A DNA stretch of 64,000 bases, from positions 53,503 through 117,502 of the forward strand of contig NZ_JACJVO010000056.1 of NCBI RefSeq assembly GCF_014212055.1, written 5' to 3'. Under the pieces are notes generated by a model. It ran no database searches. It had not been told where the DNA came from and was given only the letters and a program-made list of their open reading frames with translations. Each line of letters begins with the position of its first letter. The stretch's first letter is position 1. The DNA is from Cohnella zeiphila. Its GTDB lineage: Bacteria; Bacillota; Bacilli; Paenibacillales; Paenibacillaceae. Shown piece by piece: positions 42,029-50,725 of the stretch. Both the position numbers and the translations under genes were made by a program.

Positions 42029-42812
42029 GGCGTTCCTCCGCTCCCTTCTGCAGAAGCGCCAAAACCCGCTCCTTGAGAAGAACGAACTCGGGCTCTTTCC
42101 ATACGTCGGCTCTCCGCGGCCGGGAGAACGGCACGGTCAGCTCGCTCAGCACCCGTGCCGGAGCCGGAGACAGCACATAGATGCGGTCCGACAGCGTGAG
42201 CGCTTCTTCGATGCTGTGCGTGACGAACAGCACGCTCCGGCGCTCCGCCTCCCAGATGCCGAGCAGCCAGGCCTGCATGTCCGCTCTCGTCAGCGCGTCC
42301 AGCGCCGCGAACGGCTCGTCCAGGCACATGACGCCGCGGGGCATAAGCAGCGCGCGCAGGAAGGACACCCGCTGCTGCATACCGCCCGACAGCACATGCG
42401 GGTATTCCCGCGCCGCGTCGCCAAGCCCGATGCGGCGCAGCCAGCCCGAGGCTTGCTCCGCCGCCTCCTTCTTCCCGATCCCCGCCGACTCCAGCGCCGA
42501 GGAGATGTTCGCTTCGACCGACAGCCAGGGGAACAGCGAAGGCTGCTGAGGCATATAGCTGATCAGTCCCCGCCGGCCGGTCGCGTCGCGCCCGTCGAAC
42601 CGGATGCTTCCGGCGTCCGGCCTTTCGACGCCGCCGATCAGCCGGAACAGCGTCGACTTGCCGCTTCCGGAAGGACCGATCAAGGTGACGAATTCTCCTT
42701 CGTTCACGCGCAGGGAGACGCCGTCCAGCGCCGGATGGCGCCGGCCGCCGCGCGAATAGCTCATGGAGATGCCCGACAGCTCCAGCTTGGCGTTCTCCGT
42801 CTCTCCGCTCAT
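42018..42812 (-). CDS. ABC transporter ATPase, ThiZ/SsuB/TauB type
   Basis: A 264-residue ATPase: Walker A GPSGSGKST, Q-loop MPQQPSLFPWL, signature LSGGMQQRVSFLRAL, Walker B GVMCLDEPFAALD and H-loop FVTHSIEEAL. It belongs to the nitrate/sulfonate/taurine group used also for hydroxymethylpyrimidine uptake. ATG overlaps the permease stop (ATGA). The TPP riboswitch upstream of the operon points to thiamine precursors. Confidence 0.93.
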   Translation of the reverse strand: MSGETENAKLELSGISMSYSRGGRRHPALDGVSLRVNEGEFVTLIGPSGSGKSTLFRLIGGVERPDAGSIRFDGRDATGRRGLISYMPQQPSLFPWLSVEANISSALESAGIGKKEAAEQASGWLRRIGLGDAAREYPHVLSGGMQQRVSFLRALLMPRGVMCLDEPFAALDALTRADMQAWLLGIWEAERRSVLFVTHSIEEALTLSDRIYVLSPAPARVLSELTVPFSRPRRADVWKEPEFVLLKERVLALLQKGAEERHAL

Positions 42813-43597
42813 GCTTCTTGCCCTCCCTTCGCTTCCGCCCGGGGAGGTCGCCAACGGATCGCCAGCCGCTCCAGCCAGACGGCGGCCCCGTAGAAGACGA
42901 GAGCCAACGCCACGATGCAGACGATCGCCGAGAAGACGCCGGCCGTGTCGAAGCCCTTTTCCTTCAATACCAGGTAGTGTCCGATCCCGTCGCTCCCTCC
43001 GAGCCATTCCGCCACGATGACGGCGGAGACGCTGTAGGCCGCGGTCAGCTTCAGCCCGGTAAAGAAAGAGGGCAGCGAAGCGGGAAGCTCCAGCCGCCGC
43101 AGCACCTCCCACCGGCTCGCGCCGATCATCGCCATATATTCGCGCAAGTGCGGCTCTGCCTGGCCGAGGCCGGCCAGCATGGACCACGCGACCGGGAAGA
43201 AGCAGACGAGCACGAGCAGAATGAGCTTGGGCATCAGCCCGAAGCCGAACCAGACGATCAGCAGCGGCCCGAGCGCGATGAGCGGGACGTTCTGCGTCAC
43301 GATCACGAGCGGAGCCAGCGCCGTTCGGACGCCCGGAATGAGATGGAACAGAAGCGCCGCCGCCACGCCGAACGCGACGCCGAGGGCGACGCCTTCCAGC
43401 GCCAGCCGCAAGGTGAACCCCAACTGATCGGCCAGTCTCGGGCCGTCCTCCCACATCGCTTGCGCGATGCGGACGGGCGACGGCAGAATCCACGGGTCGA
43501 CCCGCAGGAAAGAGCAGATAAGCTGCCAAACGAGAACGAAGCCGATCATCGTGCCGCCCGACAGCGCCGCCTTTTTCAGCTTCGTTTTACTGTCCAT
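42809..43597 (-). CDS. ABC transporter permease, ThiX type
   Basis: A 262-residue permease with about six membrane helices (first GTMIGFVLVWQLICSFL, about 15-31). The EAA-type loop is REYMAMIGASRWEVLRRLEL, and VIVAEWLGGSDGIG is typical of the nitrate/sulfonate/HMP group. It overlaps the preceding thiamine-binding gene by 11 nt and has no clear ribosome binding site, which suggests coupled translation. Confidence 0.92.
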   Translation of the reverse strand: MDSKTKLKKAALSGGTMIGFVLVWQLICSFLRVDPWILPSPVRIAQAMWEDGPRLADQLGFTLRLALEGVALGVAFGVAAALLFHLIPGVRTALAPLVIVTQNVPLIALGPLLIVWFGFGLMPKLILLVLVCFFPVAWSMLAGLGQAEPHLREYMAMIGASRWEVLRRLELPASLPSFFTGLKLTAAYSVSAVIVAEWLGGSDGIGHYLVLKEKGFDTAGVFSAIVCIVALALVFYGAAVWLERLAIRWRPPRAEAKGGQEA

Positions 43598-43892
43598 CGG
43601 GATATTTTTGCAGCAGCCGCGCCATCGAGGCTCCATCCGCCGCATCGACGGACAGCTTGATCTGCGACAGCACCGAAGGGCTTCCCAGCGAGAACATCGC
43701 GGCGTTCATCTCTTTCACGATGTCGAGCAGCCGGTCCAGGTCTCCTTCCATCGTCGTCTCCAGCGGGCCGACGCGGTACGGCACGCCGGACGCCTTGATG
43801 ATGTCGATCGCCTTGTCGACGTACGGGATGATGTCGTTGTCTCCAGCCTTCAGCCTCGGCAAAATTTGAATGCTCAGCAGCGCTTGCGCCAT
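43587..43892 (-). CDS. Thiamine-binding protein, MTH1187/DUF77 family
   Basis: A 101-residue protein of the MTH1187/YkoF-like ferredoxin fold: ALLSIQILPRLKAGDND near the start, YRVGPLETTMEGDLDRLLDI in the middle. Members bind thiamine or its pyrimidine part. It lies between the binding protein and permease genes under the TPP riboswitch, which fits a cytoplasmic thiamine/HMP binder. Confidence 0.9.
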   Translation of the reverse strand: MAQALLSIQILPRLKAGDNDIIPYVDKAIDIIKASGVPYRVGPLETTMEGDLDRLLDIVKEMNAAMFSLGSPSVLSQIKLSVDAADGASMARLLQKYPDGQ

Positions 43893-44201
43893 GGTCGGTT
43901 CCTCCCTTGATTCATCCCAAATTCGCAGCGGGAATCTGTCCCATTATTTTGACTCATGCCCGGCGATCCGAACATTTACCGGGAAAAACTCCTCGTAAGC
44001 GGCCGGAGCTCTGCTCCGTCCATCAGAATCTCAAAAAATAGAGGGAGCTTCTCCCATTCTTCCGCTCGCCAACCCGGTAGCCGAAGAAGTAAGAGGAGCC
44101 ATTCCGCCTATTCGCTCCAAGCAGGGCGGAAATTCGCCGTATTCGGGCATGAATTCGCTCAGGAGCCGTGAATTCGTACCGCTCACTGAGACGGAACCCG
44201 T
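43893..44201. other. 309-bp gap without a gene
   Basis: No coding frame with a ribosome binding site is apparent. From about 44110 to 44180 the motif ATTCG recurs at 44110, 44132, 44153 and 44172, a degenerate 19-22 nt period. Short inverted segments (GGAG/CTCC) occur near 44012 and 44045, without a T-run. Confidence 0.5.
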
Positions 44202-45302
44202 TTATTGCGGCAGGAAATCGTTCGTGAACATCGCGTCGTAATCGAGATCGGACTTGAGCACGCCGTGCTCTTTCAGGAAATCGCCGTACCCGGCCCATAC
44301 GTCCCGCTTCTGCTCGCCCCAGCGCGGAGCGTCGTCCTGGTATTTCGGGCTCAGCCACTCCTGGCTCGCCTTGACGAGATCGGCGTTCAGGTCCGGCTCC
44401 GCCTTCAACAGAATGTCGGCGGCTTCGTCCGGATGCTGGATCGCGTATTGGTAGCCTTCCGACGCGCCCTTCATAAACGCCCGGACGACGTCCGGCTTGC
44501 CCTGGATCATCTTCTCGCTCGTCTCCAGCACCGGGGTGTAGTAGTCCAGCTTCTTGTCGAAATCGGACAGATAGATCATGTTCAGCTTCATTCCCCGCTG
44601 TTCGGCTTCAATGCCCGTCCATCCGTAGAAAATCCACTCGAAGTCGATGTCCTTCTTCACCGCGGTAAAGAAGTCGGCCGTCCCGGCGTTGACGATCTTC
44701 ACTTTGGAGACGTCCGCGCCCTGCTGCTTCATCATCGAACCGATAACCGCTTCTTCGGCCGGCGAGCCCCAGCCGCCGTACGTGCGGCCCTCGAAATCTT
44801 TCGGCTCCTTGATGTTCTTCTCCTCCGGCGATGCGAAGCCGGACGTGTTGTGCTGGATGATCGCCGCAAGCGAGACGAGCGGCACGTTCTGCTCCCGCGC
44901 CAGCGTCAGCGACTCCTGGGCGCCGACGCCGAAATCGGCCGCTCCGCTCGCCACCATCGCGTCCGCTCCGCTCTCCGGAGGCTGGACGATGTCCACCTTC
45001 AGCCCGAGCTCGTCCCAGTAGCCTTTGGCGGCGGCGACGTACAGCCCGGTATGGTTCGTGTTCGGCGTCCAATCCAGCACGACTTTCGCTTCTCCGAGAG
45101 ACTTCGGCGACCCGCTTGCCGACGCCGCGGACGACCCGGACGGCGCCGCAGGCTGCGAAGCCGAAGCGGAGGCGGAAGCGCCTGCCGAAGACGGCGCCGC
45201 GCTTCCGTTGCCTCCGTTCCCGCCGCCGCACCCGCTCAGGATGGCCAGTGCGGCGACAACCGCCAATCCCGTTACTTTTCTGCCTGCTTGCTTTGTCCCC
45301 AT
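44202..45302 (-). CDS. Lipoprotein substrate-binding protein, NMT1/THI5 (ThiY) type
   Basis: A 366-residue lipoprotein. The signal peptide ends LSGC with Cys25, and a Ser/Ala/Gly/Pro-rich linker follows to about residue 68. The mature protein opens with VVLDWTPNTNHTGLYVAAAK, the THI5/NMT1 signature of hydroxymethylpyrimidine-binding proteins; QPPESGADAMVASGAADFGV follows. It is first in the TPP-controlled operon. N-formyl-HMP or HMP is the likely ligand. The ATG has GGGAGAG upstream. Confidence 0.92.
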   Translation of the reverse strand: MGTKQAGRKVTGLAVVAALAILSGCGGGNGGNGSAAPSSAGASASASASQPAAPSGSSAASASGSPKSLGEAKVVLDWTPNTNHTGLYVAAAKGYWDELGLKVDIVQPPESGADAMVASGAADFGVGAQESLTLAREQNVPLVSLAAIIQHNTSGFASPEEKNIKEPKDFEGRTYGGWGSPAEEAVIGSMMKQQGADVSKVKIVNAGTADFFTAVKKDIDFEWIFYGWTGIEAEQRGMKLNMIYLSDFDKKLDYYTPVLETSEKMIQGKPDVVRAFMKGASEGYQYAIQHPDEAADILLKAEPDLNADLVKASQEWLSPKYQDDAPRWGEQKRDVWAGYGDFLKEHGVLKSDLDYDAMFTNDFLPQ

Positions 45303-45363
45303 GTTTCTCTCCCTTTCCTCTCCCCATTCGAATGCGAGACGACGCAAGGATCGAGAGCAAATC

Positions 45364-45387
45364 AAAAAAGCCCCCCATACGGAGGGC
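45364..45387 (-). terminator. Terminator of the TPP riboswitch
   Basis: Minus-strand GCCCTCC, loop GTAT, GGGGGGC, then TTTTTT: a 7-bp stem with one G-U pair. It lies between the TPP aptamer and the ThiY-like gene and is the expected attenuator. Confidence 0.88.
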
Positions 45388-45446
45388 GTACCGACTCAAG
45401 ATCGGACGACAGAGCGCGTCTGTCCGGCGACAGCGCGCTTTCCACC

Positions 45447-45540
45447 TCCCTACGCTGGCATTAACCAGATCAGGTAAAAGGGTCTGCATCTTCACGGGAT
45501 GCACTCTCAGCCGGCCGAATCTCCAGCTCCCCCGGGACTA
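45447..45540 (-). ncRNA. TPP riboswitch (THI element)
   Basis: On the minus strand the conserved blocks GGGGGAGC, GGCTGAGAGTGC, AGACCCTTTTACCTGATCTG and GGTTAATGCCAGCGTAGGGA appear in order. It precedes the thiamine-precursor uptake operon and its terminator. Confidence 0.97.
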
Positions 45541-45575
45541 TTCGAATTGCTTCTAGCCTCGTTCGTTCTTCATTC

Positions 45576-45603
45576 ATTATAGCAAAGCGGGGCGGATTGT
45601 CCA
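45576..45603 (-). promoter_or_regulatory. Sigma-A promoter of the TPP-controlled operon
   Basis: Minus-strand TGGACA, 16-nt spacer, TATAAT, about 35 nt upstream of the TPP aptamer. Confidence 0.75.
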
Positions 45604-45664
45604 TCGCGGCGCAAAATGTGCGATCTCCTTGTACGGTTCGTCCATTCGCGGCCGGACAGAGCGT

Positions 45665-45673
45665 CATAAGCTA
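45665..45673 (+). promoter_or_regulatory. Sigma-K/E-like -10 box before the beta-rich protein gene
   Basis: CATAAGCTA fits the late mother-cell -10 pattern CATANNNTA and lies 32 nt before the ATG at 45705. A matching -35 is not clear, so this is only a hint of sporulation control. Confidence 0.3.
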
Positions 45674-45704
45674 CAGCATCGCACAACGAAAGGAGGTGAA
45701 CCAT

Positions 45705-46142
45705 ATGGGACGCTTCCTTGATCAAAGAAGCTCGATGAACGCCGGCACGACGATCTCTGTCCCCTTGACGACGACTCCGGCGCTGTTCGGCGACATCGGT
45801 TTGCAGACCCAAGGAATTGCCGGCAACGGACTCGGTAACAACGGCTCTCTGGTCGTCGACGTGACCGGCACAATCGGATTTAACTTCGCCGCCGCAGCCA
45901 CGGTGACGATCAACGTCGTTCGCGGCCCCAGCATTGCCGGGGGCACGATTATTTACACTGCCGTAATTCCTTTCCTTGCCGGCTTCGGCGAGATCGTCTC
46001 CTTCTCCGCGCAGGACCTGCTCGCTCCCGCCGCTCTGCAAACGCAGTATACGGCCTTCGTCAGCAGCGTCGCTACTGGAGGATCGCCGTTGGGTACGCGT
46101 GTCGGACCCGAGGCTTTCTGGGGTATCGCTTCCCAAGGCTAA
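45705..46142 (+). CDS. Small beta-rich structural protein, unrecognised (possible spore or cell surface)
   Basis: A 145-residue protein with few charges in its core and many Gly, Ala, Thr and Val: TISVPLTTTPALFGDIGLQT, SLVVDVTGTIGFNF, AATVTINVVRGPSIAGGT. The alternation looks like a jelly-roll, reminiscent of the C-terminal domains of exosporium BclA-like proteins, but I cannot name a family. There is no signal peptide. A very strong ribosome binding site (AAAGGAGGTGA) precedes the ATG, as for abundant proteins. Glycosyltransferase genes follow on the same strand, so it may be the glycosylated product or a coat component. Confidence 0.7.
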   Translation: MGRFLDQRSSMNAGTTISVPLTTTPALFGDIGLQTQGIAGNGLGNNGSLVVDVTGTIGFNFAAAATVTINVVRGPSIAGGTIIYTAVIPFLAGFGEIVSFSAQDLLAPAALQTQYTAFVSSVATGGSPLGTRVGPEAFWGIASQG

Positions 46143-46151
46143 TCGTCAAGG

Positions 46152-46194
46152 GAGCTTGCGAACGGGTTCGTTTTCTCGTTCGCACAGCTTCCTC
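46152..46194 (+). terminator. Terminator-like hairpin after the beta-rich protein gene
   Basis: GGAGCTTGCGAACG pairs with CGTTCGCACAGCTTCC (two bulged bases), followed by TCTTTCC. It would allow the small protein to be made in excess of the glycosyltransferases that follow. Confidence 0.5.
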
Positions 46195-46237
46195 TTTCCA
46201 TAATCAAGCATTTTCTTTACGCGAAAGGATGGAAGCC

Positions 46238-47353
46238 GTGATCACCGTCAGCTTGTGCATGATCGTCAAGAACGAGGAAGAGACGATCGGACGCTGTCTC
46301 GATTCCGTCCGCGACTTGGTGGACGAGATCAATATCGTCGATACGGGTTCCACGGACCGTACCAAGGAAATCGTATCCCGATACACGGACCGGATTTACG
46401 ACTTCGAATGGATCCGGGACTTCGCCGCGGCCCGCAACTATTCGTTCGATCAGGCGACGCAAGAGTACGTCTTCTGGCTGGACGCCGACGACGTTCTGCT
46501 TGAACCGGACCGGGAACGGTTTCTCGAGCTCAAGGATACGCTGGACCCCCGGATCGATTCCGTGATCATGAACTATGTGCTCTCCCGCGATGCGTCCGGC
46601 AACCCGCACAACGTGACCCGCCACAATCGGCTCGTCAAGCGCTCGATCGGTCCCAGATGGATCTATCCGATTCACGAAATCCTGGTCGTTCGGGGCAGCC
46701 TCCTGTTTTCTCCCGTCGAGATCACCCACGCGCCGATATTGGAGAAAAGAAACCGTACGCGTAATTTGGCCATCCTGCAGGAGCACATCCGCAAAGACGG
46801 ACCGTCGCGGCGAACCGAATTTTACTTGGCCAACGAGCTGTTCGACAACGAGCGCCATGACGAAGCTCTCGCCGCATACGAATCGTTCCTTGAAGGAAGC
46901 GTCGAGAACTTCGAAGACCATATCGCGGCATGCGGGATGCTTGCTCATTTGTATCATGAACGCGGAGAAACGGACAGAGAGCTCCGCTACCTGTTCAAAA
47001 CGTTCGAATACGACGTGCCGAGGGCGGACTACTGCTGCCAGATCGGGCTTTGGTTCGAACAGAAAGGCGAGTACCGGCAGGCGGCCTTCTGGTACGAAGT
47101 GGCCGCAGGGCAAGACATTCCGGTCGACTATTTCGGCCTGATGAATTTCGTCTGCTGGACCTGGGTTCCCCATGTGCAGCTGACGCTCTGCTACGGGAAG
47201 CTCGGGGAATTGAGCAAAGCTTTGGAGCATAACGAGAAGGCGCTAGAATATTTCCCGGACGATCCGAACTTGCAGGCAAACAAAGGAAAGCTGGAGGCCA
47301 TCATGAAGCAACAACGGCAGCAATCGGCAAAAGCCGCGGGGGATGCGCCATGA
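46238..47353 (+). CDS. Family 2 glycosyltransferase with C-terminal TPR-like helices
   Basis: A 371-residue protein. SLCMIVKNEEETIGRCLDS begins a GT-A domain; INIVDTGSTDRTKEIV, FAAARNYSFDQA and the metal-binding VFWLDADDVLL follow, as in the SunS/GT2 group with a DADD motif. Residues from about 180 carry helical repeats (TEFYLANELFDNERHDEALA, ALEHNEKALEYFPDDPN). The start preferred is a GTG with AAAGGATGG upstream; an ATG 9 nt earlier is almost on the ribosome binding site. It overlaps the next gene as ATGA. Confidence 0.88.
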   Translation: MITVSLCMIVKNEEETIGRCLDSVRDLVDEINIVDTGSTDRTKEIVSRYTDRIYDFEWIRDFAAARNYSFDQATQEYVFWLDADDVLLEPDRERFLELKDTLDPRIDSVIMNYVLSRDASGNPHNVTRHNRLVKRSIGPRWIYPIHEILVVRGSLLFSPVEITHAPILEKRNRTRNLAILQEHIRKDGPSRRTEFYLANELFDNERHDEALAAYESFLEGSVENFEDHIAACGMLAHLYHERGETDRELRYLFKTFEYDVPRADYCCQIGLWFEQKGEYRQAAFWYEVAAGQDIPVDYFGLMNFVCWTWVPHVQLTLCYGKLGELSKALEHNEKALEYFPDDPNLQANKGKLEAIMKQQRQQSAKAAGDAP

Positions 47354-48984
47354 CGACGAGCATCGTCATTCTCACCCGCAACCAGCTTGCGCTTACCCAA
47401 GCCTGCATCGAGAGCATCCGCCGCTATACGCCGCCTGAGCCCTACGAACTGATCGTCGTCGACAACGCTTCGAACGACGGCACGGTCGAATGGCTGAAGA
47501 AGCAGCCGGACGTTCGCCTGATCGCAAACCGCGAGAACGTCGGCTTTCCTCGCGGATGCAACCAAGGCATGAGGCAGGCGACAGGCGATCGGCTGCTGCT
47601 CCTCAACAACGACACCGTCGTCACCCCGCGGTGGCTGGAGCAGCTGATCGCCTGCCTGGAGAGCGACGAAACCATCGGCGCCGTCGGCCCGGTCACCAAC
47701 AGCGCGTCCTATTATACGGCCGTACAGGTCTCCTACCGCGACCGGGAGGAGATGTTTGCGTTCGCGGAAGATTACAACCGTTCGAATCCCTCCGGATGGG
47801 AAGAACGGACCAAGTTGATCGGCTACTGCCTGCTCCTGAAGCGGGCGGCCTACGAAACGGTCGGCGAATTGGACGTACGATATTCTCCGGGCAACTTCGA
47901 GGACGACGACTATTGCATCCGGCTGCGCTTGGCCGGCTACCGCCTGATGCTGTGCACCGATACGTTCATCCACCATGAAGGAAGCGCCACGTTCCGCCAA
48001 GATATGGATCGTTATCAGCAATCCTACCAGCGAAGCGCGGTTCATTTTACGGAAAAATGGGGCTACAATCCGAACGTGTTCCATATCCGCCATGACATGA
48101 TCGGCTGGATCGACGAGCCGAGGGAGAGGCCGCTGCGCATCCTCGAACTCGAATGCGCCGGCGGGGCCACGCTGCTGGAACTGAAGGACCGCTATCCGAA
48201 CGCCGAGCTGTTCGGCATCGAACGGGACGGTCACGCCGCCGAACTCGCTTCTCTCGTCGCTTCCGTCATCACGGGAGAGCCCGAATTCGTTCGGGTTCCG
48301 GTGCCTCCCGGATCGTTCGACTACATTCTGTTCGGGGATGCCTTGGAACATCACGGCAATCCGGTCGACCTGCTGCGCCAATACGTTCCCTATCTGAAGG
48401 ACGACGGCAAGCTGATCGCCCGCGTGTCGAACGTGGCCCACTTCTCCGTCATCCGGAACCTGCTTCGCGGGGAGTGGTCCGGCTCCGAAGACCGTTCGCA
48501 GCTGCGCTTCTACACGCTCGCGAGCTTGACGCGCATGTTCCAGATGGCCGGTCTGCACCACTTGGAATGCAGGGGCCAAACGAACGGCAAACCATCTCCG
48601 CGAGACGAGCACTGGATCCGGGAGATGGCCCGAAAAGAAGGCAGCTCCATGGTCGACCATTGGATGTCTTCCCATTTTATCGTGAGAGGCCACTTGACGT
48701 GCCTCTCGCCCGGCGCCCCGAACTCCCCCGGCTACTCCCGGCTGAAACGGCTCGTTCGCCGATTAGAATGGGAGATCGACCCGAGCCGGACAACCGCGGA
48801 ACTCGCCGACCTCTTCCTCGCGGAAGAAGCGCGCCTGCTGGATGCCGCCCGCATCCTGGAGCGGGCGGTGGCGGACAAAGCCGCAATGGCCGGCAAGCTG
48901 GCCCGGATTTTATGCGAGCGCGGCGTTGCCGCCTCGGAACAACAAACGATTCGCGCGCTGCTGGGAGGCCAACCCGATGCTTGA
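47350..48984 (+). CDS. Fusion of family 2 glycosyltransferase and SAM-type methyltransferase domain
   Basis: A 544-residue protein. Residues 1-240 are a GT2 domain of the rhamnosyltransferase-like kind (TSIVILTRNQLALTQACIES, VVDNASNDGTVEWL, LLLLNNDTVVTPRWLEQL, FEDDDYCIRLRLAGYRL). Residues about 260-410 look like a Rossmann methyltransferase (RILELECAGGATLLELKDR, FDYILFGDALEHHGNPVDL, DGKLIARVSNVAHFSVI). A helical tail of about 90 residues follows. It overlaps the next gene by 8 nt. It probably adds and modifies a sugar on the same acceptor as its neighbours. Confidence 0.88.
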   Translation: MTTSIVILTRNQLALTQACIESIRRYTPPEPYELIVVDNASNDGTVEWLKKQPDVRLIANRENVGFPRGCNQGMRQATGDRLLLLNNDTVVTPRWLEQLIACLESDETIGAVGPVTNSASYYTAVQVSYRDREEMFAFAEDYNRSNPSGWEERTKLIGYCLLLKRAAYETVGELDVRYSPGNFEDDDYCIRLRLAGYRLMLCTDTFIHHEGSATFRQDMDRYQQSYQRSAVHFTEKWGYNPNVFHIRHDMIGWIDEPRERPLRILELECAGGATLLELKDRYPNAELFGIERDGHAAELASLVASVITGEPEFVRVPVPPGSFDYILFGDALEHHGNPVDLLRQYVPYLKDDGKLIARVSNVAHFSVIRNLLRGEWSGSEDRSQLRFYTLASLTRMFQMAGLHHLECRGQTNGKPSPRDEHWIREMARKEGSSMVDHWMSSHFIVRGHLTCLSPGAPNSPGYSRLKRLVRRLEWEIDPSRTTAELADLFLAEEARLLDAARILERAVADKAAMAGKLARILCERGVAASEQQTIRALLGGQPDA

Positions 48985-49690
48985 GCCCGACGCCCGCAAA
49001 GTGGCGTTCATCTGCTGCACGAACGACGAGGAAGCGTTCGAGGAGATCTCGTTGTATATTCGTTCGCTGGACGTTCCCGACGGATTTACGATCGACATCG
49101 TTCCCGTCAGGGGAGCATCCGGCATGACCCTGGGTTATAACGAAGGAATGAAGCGTACCGATGCCAAATACAAAGTCTATTTGCACCAAGATGTCTTTAT
49201 CATCAACCGCGCGTTCATCCGGGAATTGATAAAACGGTTCGAAGCCGCGCCGGAGATCGGACTGATCGGAATGACCGGGGCGATAACGTTTCCGATGCAC
49301 GGCAAATGGTGGGAAAGCGGCGATACGGCGGGCAAGGTATACGGCACGATTAACGGCCTGGTTCATTTGATGAATTTCGGCGATTTCGAAGGGGACTTCA
49401 CGTTCGTCGAAACCGTGGACGGCCTGCTGATGGCCACTCAGTACGATTTGCCGTGGAGGGAGGACGTACTGGCCGGGTGGCATTATTACGATATTTCGCA
49501 ATGCCTGGAATTTCTGAAAGCGGGATATCGGGTCGCCGTTCCAAGGCAGAAGCAGCCCTGGGTTTTGCACGATTGCGGCGTGTCCTACGTCGATCGCTCG
49601 TTCATGGACGCGAAGCTGCTGTTTTTCAAAGAATACGGCCCCTTGCTGGACCGACTGAGAGGGAGGATGACCATTGGCAAACCGTCTTGA
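48977..49690 (+). CDS. StrF-like glycosyltransferase (Glyco_tranf_2_5 type)
   Basis: A 237-residue GT-A protein: KVAFICCTNDEEAFEEISLY, the long GYNEGMKRTDAKYKVYLHQD segment with the metal-binding HQD, and VETVDGLLMATQYDLPWRED. This is the set seen in StrF/Glyco_tranf_2_5 proteins often found with GT2 and methyltransferase genes in Firmicute surface glycan clusters. It starts inside the preceding gene and overlaps the next by 17 nt. Confidence 0.82.
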   Translation: MLEPDARKVAFICCTNDEEAFEEISLYIRSLDVPDGFTIDIVPVRGASGMTLGYNEGMKRTDAKYKVYLHQDVFIINRAFIRELIKRFEAAPEIGLIGMTGAITFPMHGKWWESGDTAGKVYGTINGLVHLMNFGDFEGDFTFVETVDGLLMATQYDLPWREDVLAGWHYYDISQCLEFLKAGYRVAVPRQKQPWVLHDCGVSYVDRSFMDAKLLFFKEYGPLLDRLRGRMTIGKPS

Positions 49691-50519
49691 TCCCGCTTCC
49701 GTCAACGAAGCCGTCCGGCATTATCGGGAACGCTGGTCGTCTGAAGGAACCCGGGGGTTGTCCCACCCCGTGGCCGCTCCCAGTCACGATTACGTCCCCT
49801 TCTCCGGAGAGCGGCTGATCATCAATTCCAAGGTCAAGTCGATACCCACCTTCGCGGAGCATCTCCTCCGTTACGACTGGGCTTGCCGCTTCGTCGGCGG
49901 CTTGAGCGTGCTGGACGCCGCCTGCGGGGCCGGCTACGGCTCCAAAATGATGGAGATGGCCGGCTCGAAAGAGATAACCGCCGTCGACGTGGACGAAGAG
50001 TGCCTGGCGCACGCCCGATCCGCTTACGGGGGCGAGCGGATTCGCCATCTTCAGGCAGATATTCAGAATCTGCCCTTCGCGAACGAAACGTTCGATGCGG
50101 TCGTCTCCTTCGAGACGATCGAGCACATCCCGCAAGGCTCGGACTGGATCCGCGAATCCGCCCGGGTGCTGAAGCCCGGCGGATTGTTTCTCGTCTCCAC
50201 CCCCAACCGGCGGACTTGCAATCCGGGCCTGTATTATGAAGAAGCTCCGTCAAATCCTTATCACTTCTATGAGTACGACTTCTCCGAATTCGTCGGGGAG
50301 CTGCTGCAGGAATACGATGTGCTCGAAGTTTACGGCCAAACCCTGGTCCGGGACGCCGACGACGCCGCGCACCGCATGCTGCGGCACCAGTATGCGCGAA
50401 ATCTGGTTTGGCGGCCGAATCCGGCTCCCGACGCGCGCGGCCACGAGCTCGTGCCGTACGGTCAGATCAAGAACGCTCAGCCGATGTTCGTCGTGGCGCT
50501 GTGCCGCAAAAAAAGCTAG
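49674..50519 (+). CDS. SAM-dependent methyltransferase, class I
   Basis: A 281-residue enzyme with motif I VLDAACGAGYGSKMMEMA (about 80-97), acidic motif II ITAVDVDEECLAHA, FDAVVSFETIEHIP and ARVLKPGGLFLVSTPNR. The C-terminal half carries the NPYHFYEYDF segment seen in methyltransferases of surface glycan loci. The TTG start has GGGAGG 7 nt upstream. It is the last gene of the four-gene overlapping set; the target is presumably a sugar of the assembled glycan. Confidence 0.88.
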   Translation: MANRLDPASVNEAVRHYRERWSSEGTRGLSHPVAAPSHDYVPFSGERLIINSKVKSIPTFAEHLLRYDWACRFVGGLSVLDAACGAGYGSKMMEMAGSKEITAVDVDEECLAHARSAYGGERIRHLQADIQNLPFANETFDAVVSFETIEHIPQGSDWIRESARVLKPGGLFLVSTPNRRTCNPGLYYEEAPSNPYHFYEYDFSEFVGELLQEYDVLEVYGQTLVRDADDAAHRMLRHQYARNLVWRPNPAPDARGHELVPYGQIKNAQPMFVVALCRKKS

Positions 50520-50546
50520 CCGACGAAAGAGAATCGCTGCCGGTCC

Positions 50547-50570
50547 CCGCCGCTTGGGGGCGGCGGCTTT
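50547..50570 (+). terminator. Terminator-like hairpin after the glycosyltransferase unit
   Basis: CCGCCGC, loop TTGGGG, GCGGCGG, then CTTTCG: a 7-bp GC stem with a short T-run, 28 nt after the methyltransferase stop. Confidence 0.45.
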
Positions 50571-50725
50571 CGATGCCGGCTTGGAACACCTCCTTTGCCC
50601 GCAGATCCCCTCGGCAGCGTTCCGGAGCCGGACGCGGCGAATCTTTCTGTGGTTGCGCCCTTTCACGCCGCCGTCTCGAACTGGTACAATCGGGATGAAC
50701 CAGATGCGATCGGGGGGAATCGGGA

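Noticed and set aside
44608..45504. 298-codon open frame overlapping the ThiY-like gene and the TPP riboswitch
   Set aside because: It runs through the riboswitch and terminator and shows no protein motif.
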